A DNA stretch of 64,000 nt from Paenibacillus sp. J23TS9 (GCF_018403225.1 NZ_BOSG01000001.1:2232001-2296000), one strand, 5' to 3'. Shown: positions 53,329 to 62,647, counted from the stretch's first letter. The notes: generated from the sequence alone by a model not told the origin. Made by a program: numbers and translations.

Positions 53329-54173
53329 AAATCGCATTTTCCCCATGTCCCAATGACACCTTTGTATTCCATGCGTGGACGCACGGCTTAATTCCCGATG
53401 CTCCCGAGCTGGACGTTACCTATGCCGATATTGATATTACCAACCATCTGGCAGCTCAAGATGAAAGCGACTTCGATGTCCTTAAAATTTCCTATGCGGC
53501 TCTGCCTTGGGTTCTGGACCGCTACGTACTGCTGCCCTGCGGTGGAGCTCTCGGCAGAGGCTGCGGTCCGCTTGTGCTTGCAGCAGGGGGAGATCATATT
53601 CCACAAGATCCTTCCGCATTATCCGGACGACGTGTTGCCGTTCCTAGCGAACGCTCAACGGCATATCTTCTGTTCCGGCTGTGGGCTGCTCAAAATGTTC
53701 CGGGAGGCGTAGGTGAGATCGTGGTCATGCCATTCGATCAGATCATGCCTGCTGTTCGCGACGGGCAGATCGATGCCGGTCTTGTCATTCACGAAGCCAG
53801 ATTTACATATCCCGATTACGGACTGCAGCTGATGACCGATCTTGGCAGCTGGTGGGAGCAGGACACCGGCCTTCCTATTCCACTTGGAGCTATCGTTGCG
53901 AAAAGGACACTTGATTTGAAAGCTATCTCGGGGTGGGCACGCGCGTCTGTAGAATATGCTTGGGCACATCCTGATGATTCACGGGAGTATGTCCTCAGCC
54001 ATGCACAGGAAATGGATCCAAAGGTGGCTGACGCTCACATTGATTTGTACGTCAACAGCTTCACAGCGAATCTGGGAGATGACGGATATGCCGCTATTAC
54101 ATCTTTGCTGAGTCGTGCAGCTGATGAAGGACTCGTCCCTCATATCGATCCCCAAGCGCTCATGCTTCCCTAA
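53325..54173 (+). CDS. mqnD: 1,4-dihydroxy-6-naphthoate synthase
   Basis: A 282-residue enzyme of the MqnA/MqnD family with a periplasmic-binding-protein-like fold. The N-terminus FSPCPNDTFVFHAWTHG is characteristic of MqnD, with the histidine needed for activity; FDVLKISYAALPWVL and GALGRGCGPLVL follow near 45-85. It turns cyclic dehypoxanthine futalosine into 1,4-dihydroxy-6-naphthoate. Translationally coupled to mqnB. The mqnA and mqnC genes are not in the window. Confidence 0.96.
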   Translation: MKIAFSPCPNDTFVFHAWTHGLIPDAPELDVTYADIDITNHLAAQDESDFDVLKISYAALPWVLDRYVLLPCGGALGRGCGPLVLAAGGDHIPQDPSALSGRRVAVPSERSTAYLLFRLWAAQNVPGGVGEIVVMPFDQIMPAVRDGQIDAGLVIHEARFTYPDYGLQLMTDLGSWWEQDTGLPIPLGAIVAKRTLDLKAISGWARASVEYAWAHPDDSREYVLSHAQEMDPKVADAHIDLYVNSFTANLGDDGYAAITSLLSRAADEGLVPHIDPQALMLP

Positions 54174-54185
54174 TGAAGCGGAAAC

Positions 54186-54233
54186 AAAGGGCTATCCCAA
54201 AAGCCATGGAATGGCTGCCTGGGATAGCCCTTT
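54186..54233 (+). terminator. Terminator of mqnB-mqnD
   Basis: AAAGGGCTATCCCA pairs with TGGGATAGCCCTTT, with an inner AGCCAT/ATGGCT stem; a T-rich tail follows. Confidence 0.88.
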
Positions 54234-54382
54234 ATTTTGATTAGGATATACGTAAGCGTTTGGTGAAGACGTTCCGCGAACGGACCGTTGTTTAAACGGG
54301 AATCGTATTTACAATCCTTTTAAAATCATAAAAAGGAAGAATCGCTGCCTTGCTGAGTTTTTGCGTTCTCTAAAATGAAGAA

Positions 54383-54423
54383 GGGCTGTCCCTATCGTGG
54401 AAATTCCACTTATGAGACAGCCT
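54383..54423 (-). terminator. Hairpin after the malic enzyme gene
   Basis: GGGCTGTC (54383-54390) pairs with GACAGCCT (54415-54422), with an inner GTGGAA/TTCCAC stem. The tails on both strands are pyrimidine-rich, so it may act both ways. Confidence 0.6.
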
Positions 54424-54453
54424 CTTTTCTTTGTCCAACAGAGAATATTTATC

Positions 54454-55857
54454 CTAACGGAAATCCTTTGGAATTCTTCTGGCAACGCCTGTCAGAATGG
54501 CGGCCTGTACCACAGCTTTACGCACTTCTATAACAACCTGTTCATTGAATATACTTGGAATAATGTAGAGCTCATTCAACTCTCCGCCGGTGACCACCGA
54601 AGCGATAGCGCGTGCGGCAGCCAGCTTCATCGGTTCGTTGATGCAGCGCGCTCTGCAGTCCAATGCGCCTCGGAACAAGCCCGGGAATACCAGGACATTG
54701 TTAATCTGGTTCGGGTAGTCGCTGCGTCCTGTCGCGTAAACTCTTGCGTGAGGAATCGCCTCTTCCGGTGATACTTCCGGTAGCGGATTAGCCATTGCGA
54801 ACACAATCGGATCGGGTCCCATACCCCTGATATCCTCTCCGTTCAGCAAATTCCCTCGGGATACGCCGATGAATACATCCGCACCTTTGATCAATTCTTT
54901 AAGTGATCCTTCTGCGGATTCAACTTGTGGCTGTTCTGCCAGCCACTGCCACATCGGATGCGAATACTCTCCGCCTCTGATAATCGCGCCTTCGCGATCT
55001 ACAGGGACAAGCTTGGTCACACCTGCACTCAGCAGCATCTTACAGATGGATACACCTGCTGCGCCGATCCCGTTCACGACGACACGAATGTTTTCAATGC
55101 GTTTGTTCACAACCTTTAACGCATTCAGCAAGCCAGCGATAACGACAACCGCTGTGCCATGCTGATCATCGTGAAATACAGGGATCTCCAGCTCTTCCGT
55201 CAGCCTTCTCTCAATTTCAAAGCAGCGGGGCGAGCTGATATCCTCCAGATTGATACCGCCGAATATCGGACTCATCGCCTTGATCGTCCTGATCAATTCC
55301 TCCGTATCATGCGTATCCAGGCATATTGGAAAAGCATCCACGTCGGCAAGCTGCTTGAACAGCATCGCTTTGCCTTCCATCACGGGAGCAGCCGCATACG
55401 GACCAATGTCTCCTAGTCCGAGGACCGCCGTTCCATCACTGACAACCGCGACGGTATTTCGCTTGATTGTCAACGAGTAGGCTTTTTCGGGATTTTCGTG
55501 AATGGCGGTGCAGACCTTAGCAACTCCAGGCGTATATACGCGGGACAAGTCATCCCGGTTTTTAATCGGCAATGTTGGTTGAATCTTGATTTTACCGCCC
55601 AGATGGACGAGGAATGTCCGGTCCGAAACGTTAATCAGCTTAATGCCTTCATGCTGTTTAAGTGATTCGACCACTTTGTTCTCTTCTGTGTCCGCTACTT
55701 CTACAGTGATATCCCTCACGGAATAATCTTTACCCGGTCTGATGACGTCGATGGAAGTGATATCGCCCCCCGCATTGCTGATTGCGGCAGCCACATCCCC
55801 AAAGGTGGCCTTCTCATGATTAAGTTCTACACGCAAAATGATACTTGTGTTTGCCAT
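54454..55857 (-). CDS. NAD-dependent malic enzyme with N-terminal ACT domain
   Basis: About 467 residues. An ACT domain (about 1-75) precedes the malic enzyme N-domain with RVYTPGVAKVC near 128, the catalytic Lys/Asp region HDDQHGTAVV near 233, the nucleotide loop VVNGIGAAGVSI near 260, and FAMANPLPEVSP near 347. It oxidises malate to pyruvate and CO2; the ACT domain implies control by a small ligand. The start is ATG 55857 after AGGGGGA. Confidence 0.93.
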   Translation of the reverse strand: MANTSIILRVELNHEKATFGDVAAAISNAGGDITSIDVIRPGKDYSVRDITVEVADTEENKVVESLKQHEGIKLINVSDRTFLVHLGGKIKIQPTLPIKNRDDLSRVYTPGVAKVCTAIHENPEKAYSLTIKRNTVAVVSDGTAVLGLGDIGPYAAAPVMEGKAMLFKQLADVDAFPICLDTHDTEELIRTIKAMSPIFGGINLEDISSPRCFEIERRLTEELEIPVFHDDQHGTAVVVIAGLLNALKVVNKRIENIRVVVNGIGAAGVSICKMLLSAGVTKLVPVDREGAIIRGGEYSHPMWQWLAEQPQVESAEGSLKELIKGADVFIGVSRGNLLNGEDIRGMGPDPIVFAMANPLPEVSPEEAIPHARVYATGRSDYPNQINNVLVFPGLFRGALDCRARCINEPMKLAAARAIASVVTGGELNELYIIPSIFNEQVVIEVRKAVVQAAILTGVARRIPKDFR

Positions 55858-55997
55858 GAAACTTCCCCCTAATATGGTGTAATTCAATTGTAACCGATTT
55901 CAACACGCACATATCATAACAGGAGGAGGACTGCAAAACAAGCGTCTGAAGTCCATTCCTTTTCAAATGAAGACTCCGCTTCACCTAAAAAATGATG

Positions 55998-56510
55998 TTA
56001 CGGCATGTTGGCATGATGGGTATTCGATTCTCTTTTATTCGTTTCATGTACGCCCATAACAACAGCTACTAATTCATAGATATCGAGATGTTCAGATCCA
56101 TTCCGCAAACAAAATGCGCCGGATTCAAACCATCCGTTGATTTTATCAAACTGTGCTACTGCGGTTCCATATTCATCCGTGATGCTGTACTCCTTGGAAA
56201 ATGCAGGGGAAAAGATTTCATAGGTTCCTCTATCTTCGGTTTCATATTCAAATTTCTTGGAGAAAAAGCTGAGCCGATGTCTCAGTACCCCCAGCTGGCT
56301 GCCATCCGCCGCCTTAATATCCCATTTGTTGGATAAAAGACGGAAGCTACCGCTACATACCAAAGCCCCTTCTGCATTGTTCACATTCAGCGAAGAGCCA
56401 AATGCGCTTTTCAAATCGAGACTTCCGGCATGCTCCTGCTTTGCATTCATAATTTCCGTATAGCCGGCATTGAAGAAGTTATCTTTAAAATACAGTTCCA
56501 GCCTGGGCAC
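55998..56510 (-). CDS. LURP-one-related (tubby-like fold) protein
   Basis: A 170-residue soluble protein. Repeated beta-hairpin segments (NNAEGALVCSGSFRLLSNKWDI, ADGSQLGVLRHRLSFFSKKFEYET, EYSITDEYGTAVAQFDKIN) followed by a C-terminal hydrophobic helix (DIYELVAVVMGVHE) fit the LURP-one/scramblase-like fold. Function in bacteria is unknown. AAGAAGGTGCC lies just before the ATG. Confidence 0.75.
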   Translation of the reverse strand: MPRLELYFKDNFFNAGYTEIMNAKQEHAGSLDLKSAFGSSLNVNNAEGALVCSGSFRLLSNKWDIKAADGSQLGVLRHRLSFFSKKFEYETEDRGTYEIFSPAFSKEYSITDEYGTAVAQFDKINGWFESGAFCLRNGSEHLDIYELVAVVMGVHETNKRESNTHHANMP

Positions 56511-56554
56511 CTTCTTTCATTGATTTATTCTTCTTTTATCGCACGGGAATAAGA

Positions 56555-56584
56555 AAGCCATGGACAATAATACATCCATGGCTT
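56555..56584. terminator. Hairpin between the small ORF and the LURP-one gene
   Basis: AAGCCATGGA (56555-56564) pairs perfectly with TCCATGGCTT (56575-56584). The leftward tail is TCTTATTCC, so it may end the small ORF at 56605. Confidence 0.6.
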
Positions 56585-56604
56585 ATGTTCATGCAAATTT
56601 TGCA

Positions 56605-56734
56605 TCATTCTAATCTAGCGTTTGACAAAAGCTGATCCAGCATAGCACGGGTTTCTTCGGAATCGGGCTCCAGCCGTAATGCCAGTTCCAGCACCCTGCA
56701 ATCCTTCCGATGCTAAAGTTCCGACTAAATGCAT
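56605..56734 (-). pseudogene. Small ORF of about 42 codons, apparently frameshifted
   Basis: On the minus strand, ATG 56734 with AAAGGCGG 13 bases upstream opens HLVGTLASEGLQ, and another frame then gives VLELALRLEPDSEETRAMLD and a C-terminus QLLSNARLE ending at TGA 56605-56607. Removing one G from the GGG near 56695 joins them into a 42-residue protein of helical, TPR-like character. Alternatively the second part starts at GTG 56694, eight bases after GGAAGG. Too small to be sure; family not known. Confidence 0.4.
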
Positions 56735-56807
56735 CGTTTTGAAGCACCGCCTTTCATATTTCAAAGATAGTCTATACTATTATTAGTTTATTTTCCATAT
56801 TTTTGTG

Positions 56808-57695
56808 TTAAACATTCACCATGTATTTCATATGAACCTGATTTACGATCGGCTTAAAACCGCTCTCTTCCAAAATACGTACAAGCTGCTGCTCGGATAA
56901 CGGAAGATTTACTGTACGCCGCAAGACTTTTTTATCCAGAGGCACATACACTTGAGTCAACAGTGCTTTCAACACTTCAGGAACCTCTTCTTCTGCAGTG
57001 TTCACCGTCCGGCATTGGTATAGCGAGGTCGAAATATGCTCTCCTTGCGCATCAAAAATTCTTTTATAAAGAGCATAACCGGCAACCTGACCGTGATCGT
57101 CCATCGCAATGACCGATTCACCGTTTACAATATTCTCCCACTGTGTCTGCCATGGCATATGACCAACATGAAGGTTCAAACGCTGTATATCTTGAGGTAA
57201 GCCAAAACGGAAATGATATGTATGGACGGCACCTGTAGCGAATACTCCAGGATTAAAGCCATCTTTTTGCTCATAATATCTCAGGTTGTCGATATGCTCG
57301 TAACCCATTTTGGAATACAGCTTGATCGCAGGCTCATTTTCGCTTAACGCCTCAAGCAGGGCAACCTCGGCGCCTTTTTCCCTGTATACGTCCAGAGCTG
57401 CACCAATGAGCTGTTTACCATGACCCTTACCCCTATATTCAGGTATAATGCCCGTGCCGCCGTTCCAGGCAGTCAGCCGCCCATCCACCGTGCGGAAGCC
57501 GTTCATTACAAATCCGATCGGTTTGCCGTTATCGCATAGGGCAATCGAAGATTCCAAGGACAAATGATTCTCAGGAATCCGTCTCACAAATGTGTCCACG
57601 TTCATCCTCATATCCGACGCATATCCTTTAAATCCTTCATTCCACAATTCGGAAAGCTCTGCTGCAGAAAAATCGCTAAATTTTTTAATTTCCAT
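56808..57695 (-). CDS. GNAT family N-acetyltransferase (two-domain)
   Basis: About 295 residues, long enough for two GNAT folds. The first holds the acetyl-CoA loop in IIPEYRGKGHGKQLIGAAL near 87-105 and the AIKLYSKMGYEHI motif near 126-138; the second, divergent half ends EQQLVRILEESGFKPI. The start is ATG 57695 after GAGGGAG. Substrate unknown; single gene. Confidence 0.88.
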   Translation of the reverse strand: MEIKKFSDFSAAELSELWNEGFKGYASDMRMNVDTFVRRIPENHLSLESSIALCDNGKPIGFVMNGFRTVDGRLTAWNGGTGIIPEYRGKGHGKQLIGAALDVYREKGAEVALLEALSENEPAIKLYSKMGYEHIDNLRYYEQKDGFNPGVFATGAVHTYHFRFGLPQDIQRLNLHVGHMPWQTQWENIVNGESVIAMDDHGQVAGYALYKRIFDAQGEHISTSLYQCRTVNTAEEEVPEVLKALLTQVYVPLDKKVLRRTVNLPLSEQQLVRILEESGFKPIVNQVHMKYMVNV

Positions 57696-57862
57696 CAACG
57701 GTTCTCCCTCATAATTAGAATTTATTGGTATTAACTTCATAATGAACAAAATGTGAATTGAAAGCAATCATTTTGTAACTTTAACCAGATATCCATGTGA
57801 TAATGTTAGTACCTGTGAACCACTTCATTGACAACATCATCTTGTACGGAGGCATCAAGGAA

Positions 57863-57955
57863 ATGAACATAAGTGAAAAGAGAATATCTACATACTTCAT
57901 TGGTTCCTCACCGGGCACAGCCTGTTCCGAAAGCAGGGTTTGTCTATATGTCTAA
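57863..57955 (+). other. Upstream ORF overlapping the OatA-like gene start
   Basis: ATG 57863 stands 10 bases after a strong GGAGG (57848-57852) and encodes 30 residues (NISEKRISTYFIGSS...), stopping at TAA 57953-57955, five bases past the ATG (57948) that best fits the acyltransferase start. The good ribosome site belongs to this short frame, so the acyltransferase may depend on coupled translation. Confidence 0.4.
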
Positions 57956-59987
57956 TCAACTTTATAACCATAAGCGCTATATGCCGGGACTTGACGGACT
58001 GCGGACCTTGGCCGTGTTTTTTGTCGTCTTGTATCATTTGAACGTCAATTGGGCTCCGGGAGGCCTGCTTGGGGTCAATATCTTTTTTGTATTATCCGGC
58101 TATCTGATTACAGATTTGTTAACCGCGGAGTGGAGCCGCAACCAGTCCATCGACCTCAAGGCGTTTTGGATTCGCCGCTGTAGAAGACTGCTTCCAGCCA
58201 TGCTGGTCATGATGGCAGCTGTCATGGCTTGGGTCACTCTTTTTAACCCTTCATTGATGTCCGTCCTGCGAGGAGATGTTATTTCTTCGCTTTTCTATGT
58301 CAACAACTGGTATCTTATTTTTCATCAGGTTTCATATTTCGAAAAGTTCGGTCCCATCTCTCCACTGGGCCATATGTGGTCACTGGCAGTGGAGGAGCAA
58401 TTCTATCTGCTCTGGCCGATCCTGCTCCTGCTCGGAATGAAAATGATGAAGCGACGCGGCCCGGTCTTTCTGCTTATTCTTACAGCCGCAGCTCTATCCG
58501 CATTATCGATGCTGATGCTGTATAATCCGGACAGTGATCCAAGCCGGGTTTATTACGGAACGGATACACGGGCCTTTTCGCTGTTGATCGGCGCTGCCCT
58601 CAGTATCATCTGGCCCAGTCGAAAGCTGTCTACCCAAACAACCATCAAAACGCGGCTTTATCTTAATGGCATTGGAATCCTTGGTCTGGCATCCCTGTTC
58701 ATCATGGTGTGGAATACGAATGAATATGAATCTTTCCTGTATCCTGGCGGTTTTCTGCTTTTATCGCTCATGACTGCTCTGATCATCGCATCAGCCGCCC
58801 ATCCGGCCTGCCTGGTAGGTAGATTGCTAGGGATGAAGCCTCTAAGATGGCTGGGCGTCCGCTCATACAGCATATACATATGGCATTACCCTGTAATTGT
58901 ACTTACGGCCGGAACTAATTCAGATCCTGCTGTATGGCGGGCGCTTCTGCAATCAGCGGCGAGCGTTTTCCTTGCTTCCCTTTCCTACAAATATATCGAG
59001 GAACCGATTCGTGGCGGATTGATTGGCAGACTATGGGGGAAATTTCGCAAGGGAAATGTAAATCTGTCTCGGGTCCCGCTCAAGGGCTGGCTTACATTCG
59101 GTTCGGTACTGGTTCTTGTTATGGTATCATGTGCCGGCTTTGCGATGCAGACTCCGGTGAATGCTTCGATCCTGCAGCAGGAATCCACACCGGTCTTCGC
59201 TCCTGAGATACCTTCTGTGAATGTAGGAAATTCGGATAACGCGGCAACGGCTGTCAAGCCTCCACAAATGAAGGAGATGCCGAAACAAGAAGATTCCCAG
59301 TCCCAGTCTGACGGTAAACCGTCTCCACCTGTAACTAATGCTGGACCGCCAGCTGACACCCAAAAATCATCACTGCAAACGGACAAAACAGATGGAACTG
59401 ACAAATCCATTCCGTCAGAAAAATCCGAAACGCCAAGTAAGCACGATAAACCAGAATCATCTCATGATTCTTCGGGCAAGAAAACCGATACAACCGATGC
59501 TGCCATATCCGGCAAGAGCTCTATACCAGTCACGGCTATTGGCGATTCTGTCATGCTGGATGCACAGCCCTTTCTGCAGAAACGGATTCCTGAAGCTGTC
59601 ATCGATGGAAAAATCGGCAGACAGATGACGGAAGCGCCTGAATTGATCTCCCGCTTACGTTCAGAAGGAAAGCTTGGCGACCAGGTCGTCATTGAACTCG
59701 GAACAAACGGGCCTTTCAGCAGCAAACAGCTGATGTCGCTTCTGGATTCCCTTCAAGATGTACGCAGAGTTGTGCTGGTCAATACCAGGGTTCCTCGCAG
59801 CTGGGAAAATGTCGTCAATACCTCTATCAAAAAGGCGGCTTCCGCTTATCCCAATGTCGCACTGCTCGACTGGCACGCCGCAAGCAGCGGCAAGTCTTAT
59901 TTTGAGCCGGATGGTGTCCATTTGAAACCGCAGGGGGGTAAAGCGCTAGCAGACCTGATTGCCCTAGAATTAGGCTATAATAAATAA
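57948..59987 (+). CDS. Acyltransferase 3 with C-terminal SGNH domain (OatA-like)
   Basis: About 679 residues. The acyltransferase 3 domain (about 1-395) has roughly ten membrane helices, opening with YMPGLDGLRTLAVFFVVLYH, whose histidine is essential in the family. A Ser/Pro/Lys-rich linker (about 410-520) leads to an extracellular SGNH domain with GDSVMLDA near 532, ELGTNGPF near 584 and DGVHLKP near 655. This is the layout of OatA, which O-acetylates peptidoglycan and gives lysozyme resistance. A GTG at 57873 in frame would add 25 residues but has no usable ribosome site. Confidence 0.9.
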   Translation: MSNQLYNHKRYMPGLDGLRTLAVFFVVLYHLNVNWAPGGLLGVNIFFVLSGYLITDLLTAEWSRNQSIDLKAFWIRRCRRLLPAMLVMMAAVMAWVTLFNPSLMSVLRGDVISSLFYVNNWYLIFHQVSYFEKFGPISPLGHMWSLAVEEQFYLLWPILLLLGMKMMKRRGPVFLLILTAAALSALSMLMLYNPDSDPSRVYYGTDTRAFSLLIGAALSIIWPSRKLSTQTTIKTRLYLNGIGILGLASLFIMVWNTNEYESFLYPGGFLLLSLMTALIIASAAHPACLVGRLLGMKPLRWLGVRSYSIYIWHYPVIVLTAGTNSDPAVWRALLQSAASVFLASLSYKYIEEPIRGGLIGRLWGKFRKGNVNLSRVPLKGWLTFGSVLVLVMVSCAGFAMQTPVNASILQQESTPVFAPEIPSVNVGNSDNAATAVKPPQMKEMPKQEDSQSQSDGKPSPPVTNAGPPADTQKSSLQTDKTDGTDKSIPSEKSETPSKHDKPESSHDSSGKKTDTTDAAISGKSSIPVTAIGDSVMLDAQPFLQKRIPEAVIDGKIGRQMTEAPELISRLRSEGKLGDQVVIELGTNGPFSSKQLMSLLDSLQDVRRVVLVNTRVPRSWENVVNTSIKKAASAYPNVALLDWHAASSGKSYFEPDGVHLKPQGGKALADLIALELGYNK

Positions 59988-60013
59988 CTGAATCTGCACT
60001 TATACACAATGGT

Positions 60014-60050
60014 CAAAAGAGGACTTCTTCTCTGAAGAGGTCCTCTTTTT
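60014..60050 (+). terminator. Terminator of the OatA-like gene
   Basis: AAAAGAGGACTTCTT pairs with AAGAGGTCCTCTTTT around a short loop, then a T run. Confidence 0.85.
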
Positions 60051-60176
60051 CACTGGTCTTTTCAGCAGGCTAATGATCGTGATTGGGGGGATTATTTTAT
60101 TAGCAGAGTTCAAAAAGAGTCGATCAGGGGCATCCAGAGGAGGAGCAGTGTGAGTACTATGGGAGAGAGGGGCTCA

Positions 60177-61088
60177 TTAAGCCCTAGTGGTCCTAACAGC
60201 AAGCGATCCCTCAATAATTGCATCGAGAAGTCCGGCAAATGTTATTCCCGCCGCCTGCGCGCTCCGCGGAAGCAGACTGGTCCGGGTCATTCCGGGCAGT
60301 GTATTAACTTCGAGGATATAAGGTATTCCATCCTTCAGCATGATATCTATCCGGGCATAAACAGAGCATTTCATGGCGAAGTAGCTTTTTTCGGCTGCTT
60401 GCTGAACGCGCTCTGCGGTTTCCCTTTCAAAAGTAACAATCTGCTCTTCGCTCTCTCCCGGTTCATATTTCGACGTATAATCAAAAAATTCCGCGTTCGG
60501 CTTAATCGATACAATCGGCAGATGCTCACCGTTCAGCATGCTGCAGGTGATTTCCTCGCCGCGAATATACTCTTCGACCATAACCTCCTCGCCAAAGGAA
60601 AAAGCTGTACTCACTGCTTCAAGCAAGCTCTCTTCATTTCTGACGAGTGTGACTCCAATACTTGATCCGCCTGCATTTGGTTTGACTACCAATGGATATC
60701 CGAAGGAGGTTAATCGTCCATCGCGAAACTCATCCATGCTGCGCAGTACCGTCCAATCCGGTGTATGGAGGCCCTCGTAACGCAGCAATCTTTTGCTCAG
60801 ATCCTTATCCATGCATAAACCGCTTGAAAGAAGTGAACATCCTGTATACGGGATTCCCATGGTCTCGAGTGTTCCCTGAATCGTTCCGTCTTCGCCAAAA
60901 CTGCCATGAAGCGCGAGCAGAGCGATATCGATTCCTTGCGCCTGTTCCAAGAGATCCTGTTTCCGCTTAATATCAATCGGAATCACTTCATATTTGGCTC
61001 GATCCAGATGCGCCATCATTTCCCTGCCTGTCGCCAGCGACACTTCTCGTTCCGATGAGACGCCGCCCATGATTACGCCAACCTTCAT
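60177..61088 (-). CDS. ddl: D-alanine--D-alanine ligase
   Basis: A 303-residue ATP-grasp ligase making the D-Ala-D-Ala end of peptidoglycan precursors. Motifs: GGVSSEREVSL near 8-18, LHGSFGEDGTIQG near 59-71, VVKPNAGGSSIGV near 133-145, and EVNTLPGMT near 264 binding metal and dipeptide. The ATG lies two bases after the stop of the MocR gene, so the two form one transcript. GAGGCATAAC just before the start is the ribosome site. Confidence 0.95.
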   Translation of the reverse strand: MKVGVIMGGVSSEREVSLATGREMMAHLDRAKYEVIPIDIKRKQDLLEQAQGIDIALLALHGSFGEDGTIQGTLETMGIPYTGCSLLSSGLCMDKDLSKRLLRYEGLHTPDWTVLRSMDEFRDGRLTSFGYPLVVKPNAGGSSIGVTLVRNEESLLEAVSTAFSFGEEVMVEEYIRGEEITCSMLNGEHLPIVSIKPNAEFFDYTSKYEPGESEEQIVTFERETAERVQQAAEKSYFAMKCSVYARIDIMLKDGIPYILEVNTLPGMTRTSLLPRSAQAAGITFAGLLDAIIEGSLAVRTTRA

Positions 61089-61090
61089 TG

Positions 61091-62539
61091 TTATGCCTCC
61101 ATTCTCTTTTTGACCGCTCTGCCGATAATTTGAATGCCCCTCAGCAGCTCATCATCGCTCACTCGTGAAAAGCCGAGCCGAAGGGTATTGGAACCTCCGC
61201 CATCGGTAAAAAACACATCCCCGGCTGTATAAACAACCCCCTGCTCATAGCACTCGCTGAGTATCTCCCTTGCATTGCAACCATCTTCCAGCTCCATAAA
61301 CAGATGCAGTCCCCCGGATCCGGTCAGTCGTTTGCAGGGAATGTAATCGGTACAGTACTGAACGGCCAGCTCATGCTTGCGTTTGTATTCCGATTTTGCC
61401 CTTTTCAGATATTTCTCGAAATTTCCATTATGGAAATATTGGTACAATACCGCTTGATCTAAAGTGGATGTGTGAATATTGCGGGCACGTTTTACGCTGA
61501 CCAGTGCATCGATCAGTTCCCGGTCCGCTGTAATCCAGCCGATACGGATACCAGGAAAGAGGATTTTGGAAAAACTGCCCAGGTAAATGATGCTGTTGCC
61601 CTCTCCGCCAAAAGCAGCCAGGGGTGCCATATGTGAGCCTGAATATCGCAGTTCCTCGTTAAAGCCGTCTTCAATCAGCGGAATCCGGTGTTCAGCAAGG
61701 AGACGCAGAACCTCGACCCTTTTCTCAGCCGACATGACAATACCGGTCGGATTGTGATACGAAGGCGTAAGATATGCAAGCCCAAACTCCTGATCCCGCA
61801 GCGCCTGCTCAAATTCGTCCAGCCTTACGCCGTCCTGATCCATTGCGATCCCGGTAATGTCGTAGCCGTGTAATTTTGAAATTTTAATCGCCGTATGATG
61901 TGTGGGATTCTCACAGAGGATATGTTTTTGGGGCACCTCAAGTGACGACAAGATGATATCGTATGCTTCCGTAAATCCGTTCGTAATCAGAATATCCTTG
62001 CCTTCCATATCCACGCCCTTGGCTTCCATATATCCCGTCAAATATTGAATCAGGGGCTTGTAGCCTTTGGCATAGCCGTAATTCAGCAGTATTTCCCCCT
62101 CCAGCGACATCCGGTCCAGAAACGCGCGCTTCACGTTGGCCAGATCGAACAGTTTCTCATCCGGCGCAATGCTGGCAAAGTTGATCATTCCTTTTTCACC
62201 GCGCAAATCACGTTTCATCAGATCATATTCGTTTGCTTGCTGCGCCGTCGTATTCAGACGCTGCTTCCAATCCATCGACCAGGATGGGACGGAGGCAATG
62301 CCAACGCGGGAGACAAAGCTCCCTTTGGAATGAACGGTATAAATAAATCCTTCCTCTTCAAGCTCTGAATATACCGTCACCAGTGTATTGCGGCTGATAC
62401 CCAGCGTTGTGCTAAGCTCCCGCGTTGATGGTAGCTTCTGATCCACTCTACCCTTGCCTTTGGTAATCCACTGCTTCAAATATTCTTTAACCTGAACCGT
62501 TAACGGCCGGCCTTCAATGATTTTAAAATCGGTGAACAT
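61091..62539 (-). CDS. MocR/PdxR-type GntR regulator with aminotransferase domain (DdlR-like)
   Basis: 482 residues. A winged helix-turn-helix of GntR type (about 15-75: QVKEYLKQWITKGK, PSTRELSTTLGISRNTLV) is joined to a fold-type I aminotransferase domain. YLTPSYHNPTG near 243 and SFSKILFPGIRIGW near 312 carry the PLP-site residues. The start is ATG 62539 after GGAGGG. Directly followed by ddl; a MocR protein named DdlR controls ddl in Brevibacillus, so that role is probable. A tandem 7-base repeat upstream (62626-62640) may be the binding site. Confidence 0.92.
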   Translation of the reverse strand: MFTDFKIIEGRPLTVQVKEYLKQWITKGKGRVDQKLPSTRELSTTLGISRNTLVTVYSELEEEGFIYTVHSKGSFVSRVGIASVPSWSMDWKQRLNTTAQQANEYDLMKRDLRGEKGMINFASIAPDEKLFDLANVKRAFLDRMSLEGEILLNYGYAKGYKPLIQYLTGYMEAKGVDMEGKDILITNGFTEAYDIILSSLEVPQKHILCENPTHHTAIKISKLHGYDITGIAMDQDGVRLDEFEQALRDQEFGLAYLTPSYHNPTGIVMSAEKRVEVLRLLAEHRIPLIEDGFNEELRYSGSHMAPLAAFGGEGNSIIYLGSFSKILFPGIRIGWITADRELIDALVSVKRARNIHTSTLDQAVLYQYFHNGNFEKYLKRAKSEYKRKHELAVQYCTDYIPCKRLTGSGGLHLFMELEDGCNAREILSECYEQGVVYTAGDVFFTDGGGSNTLRLGFSRVSDDELLRGIQIIGRAVKKRMEA

Positions 62540-62625
62540 ATCGCAATCCCTCCGTATACTATCTTTGCATAAAGACTCAACGGAAGAAAGAGCCACCACA
62601 GAGCTATTTGCTGGCAGTCGTGGTT

Positions 62626-62640
62626 CAGTATGCCAGTATG
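62626..62640. repeat. Tandem heptamer upstream of the MocR-ddl operon
   Basis: CAGTATG occurs twice with one base between (62626-62632, 62634-62640), about 90 bases upstream of the MocR start. Direct repeats are the usual target form of MocR regulators. Confidence 0.4.
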
Positions 62641-62647
62641 ACAAAAA

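Noticed and set aside
60150..60665. Plus-strand frame starting at GTG 60150 behind GAGGAGG
   Set aside because: The ribosome site is good, but after about ten codons the frame lies antisense to ddl, and the predicted protein resembles no family. Only a short peptide upstream of ddl could be considered.
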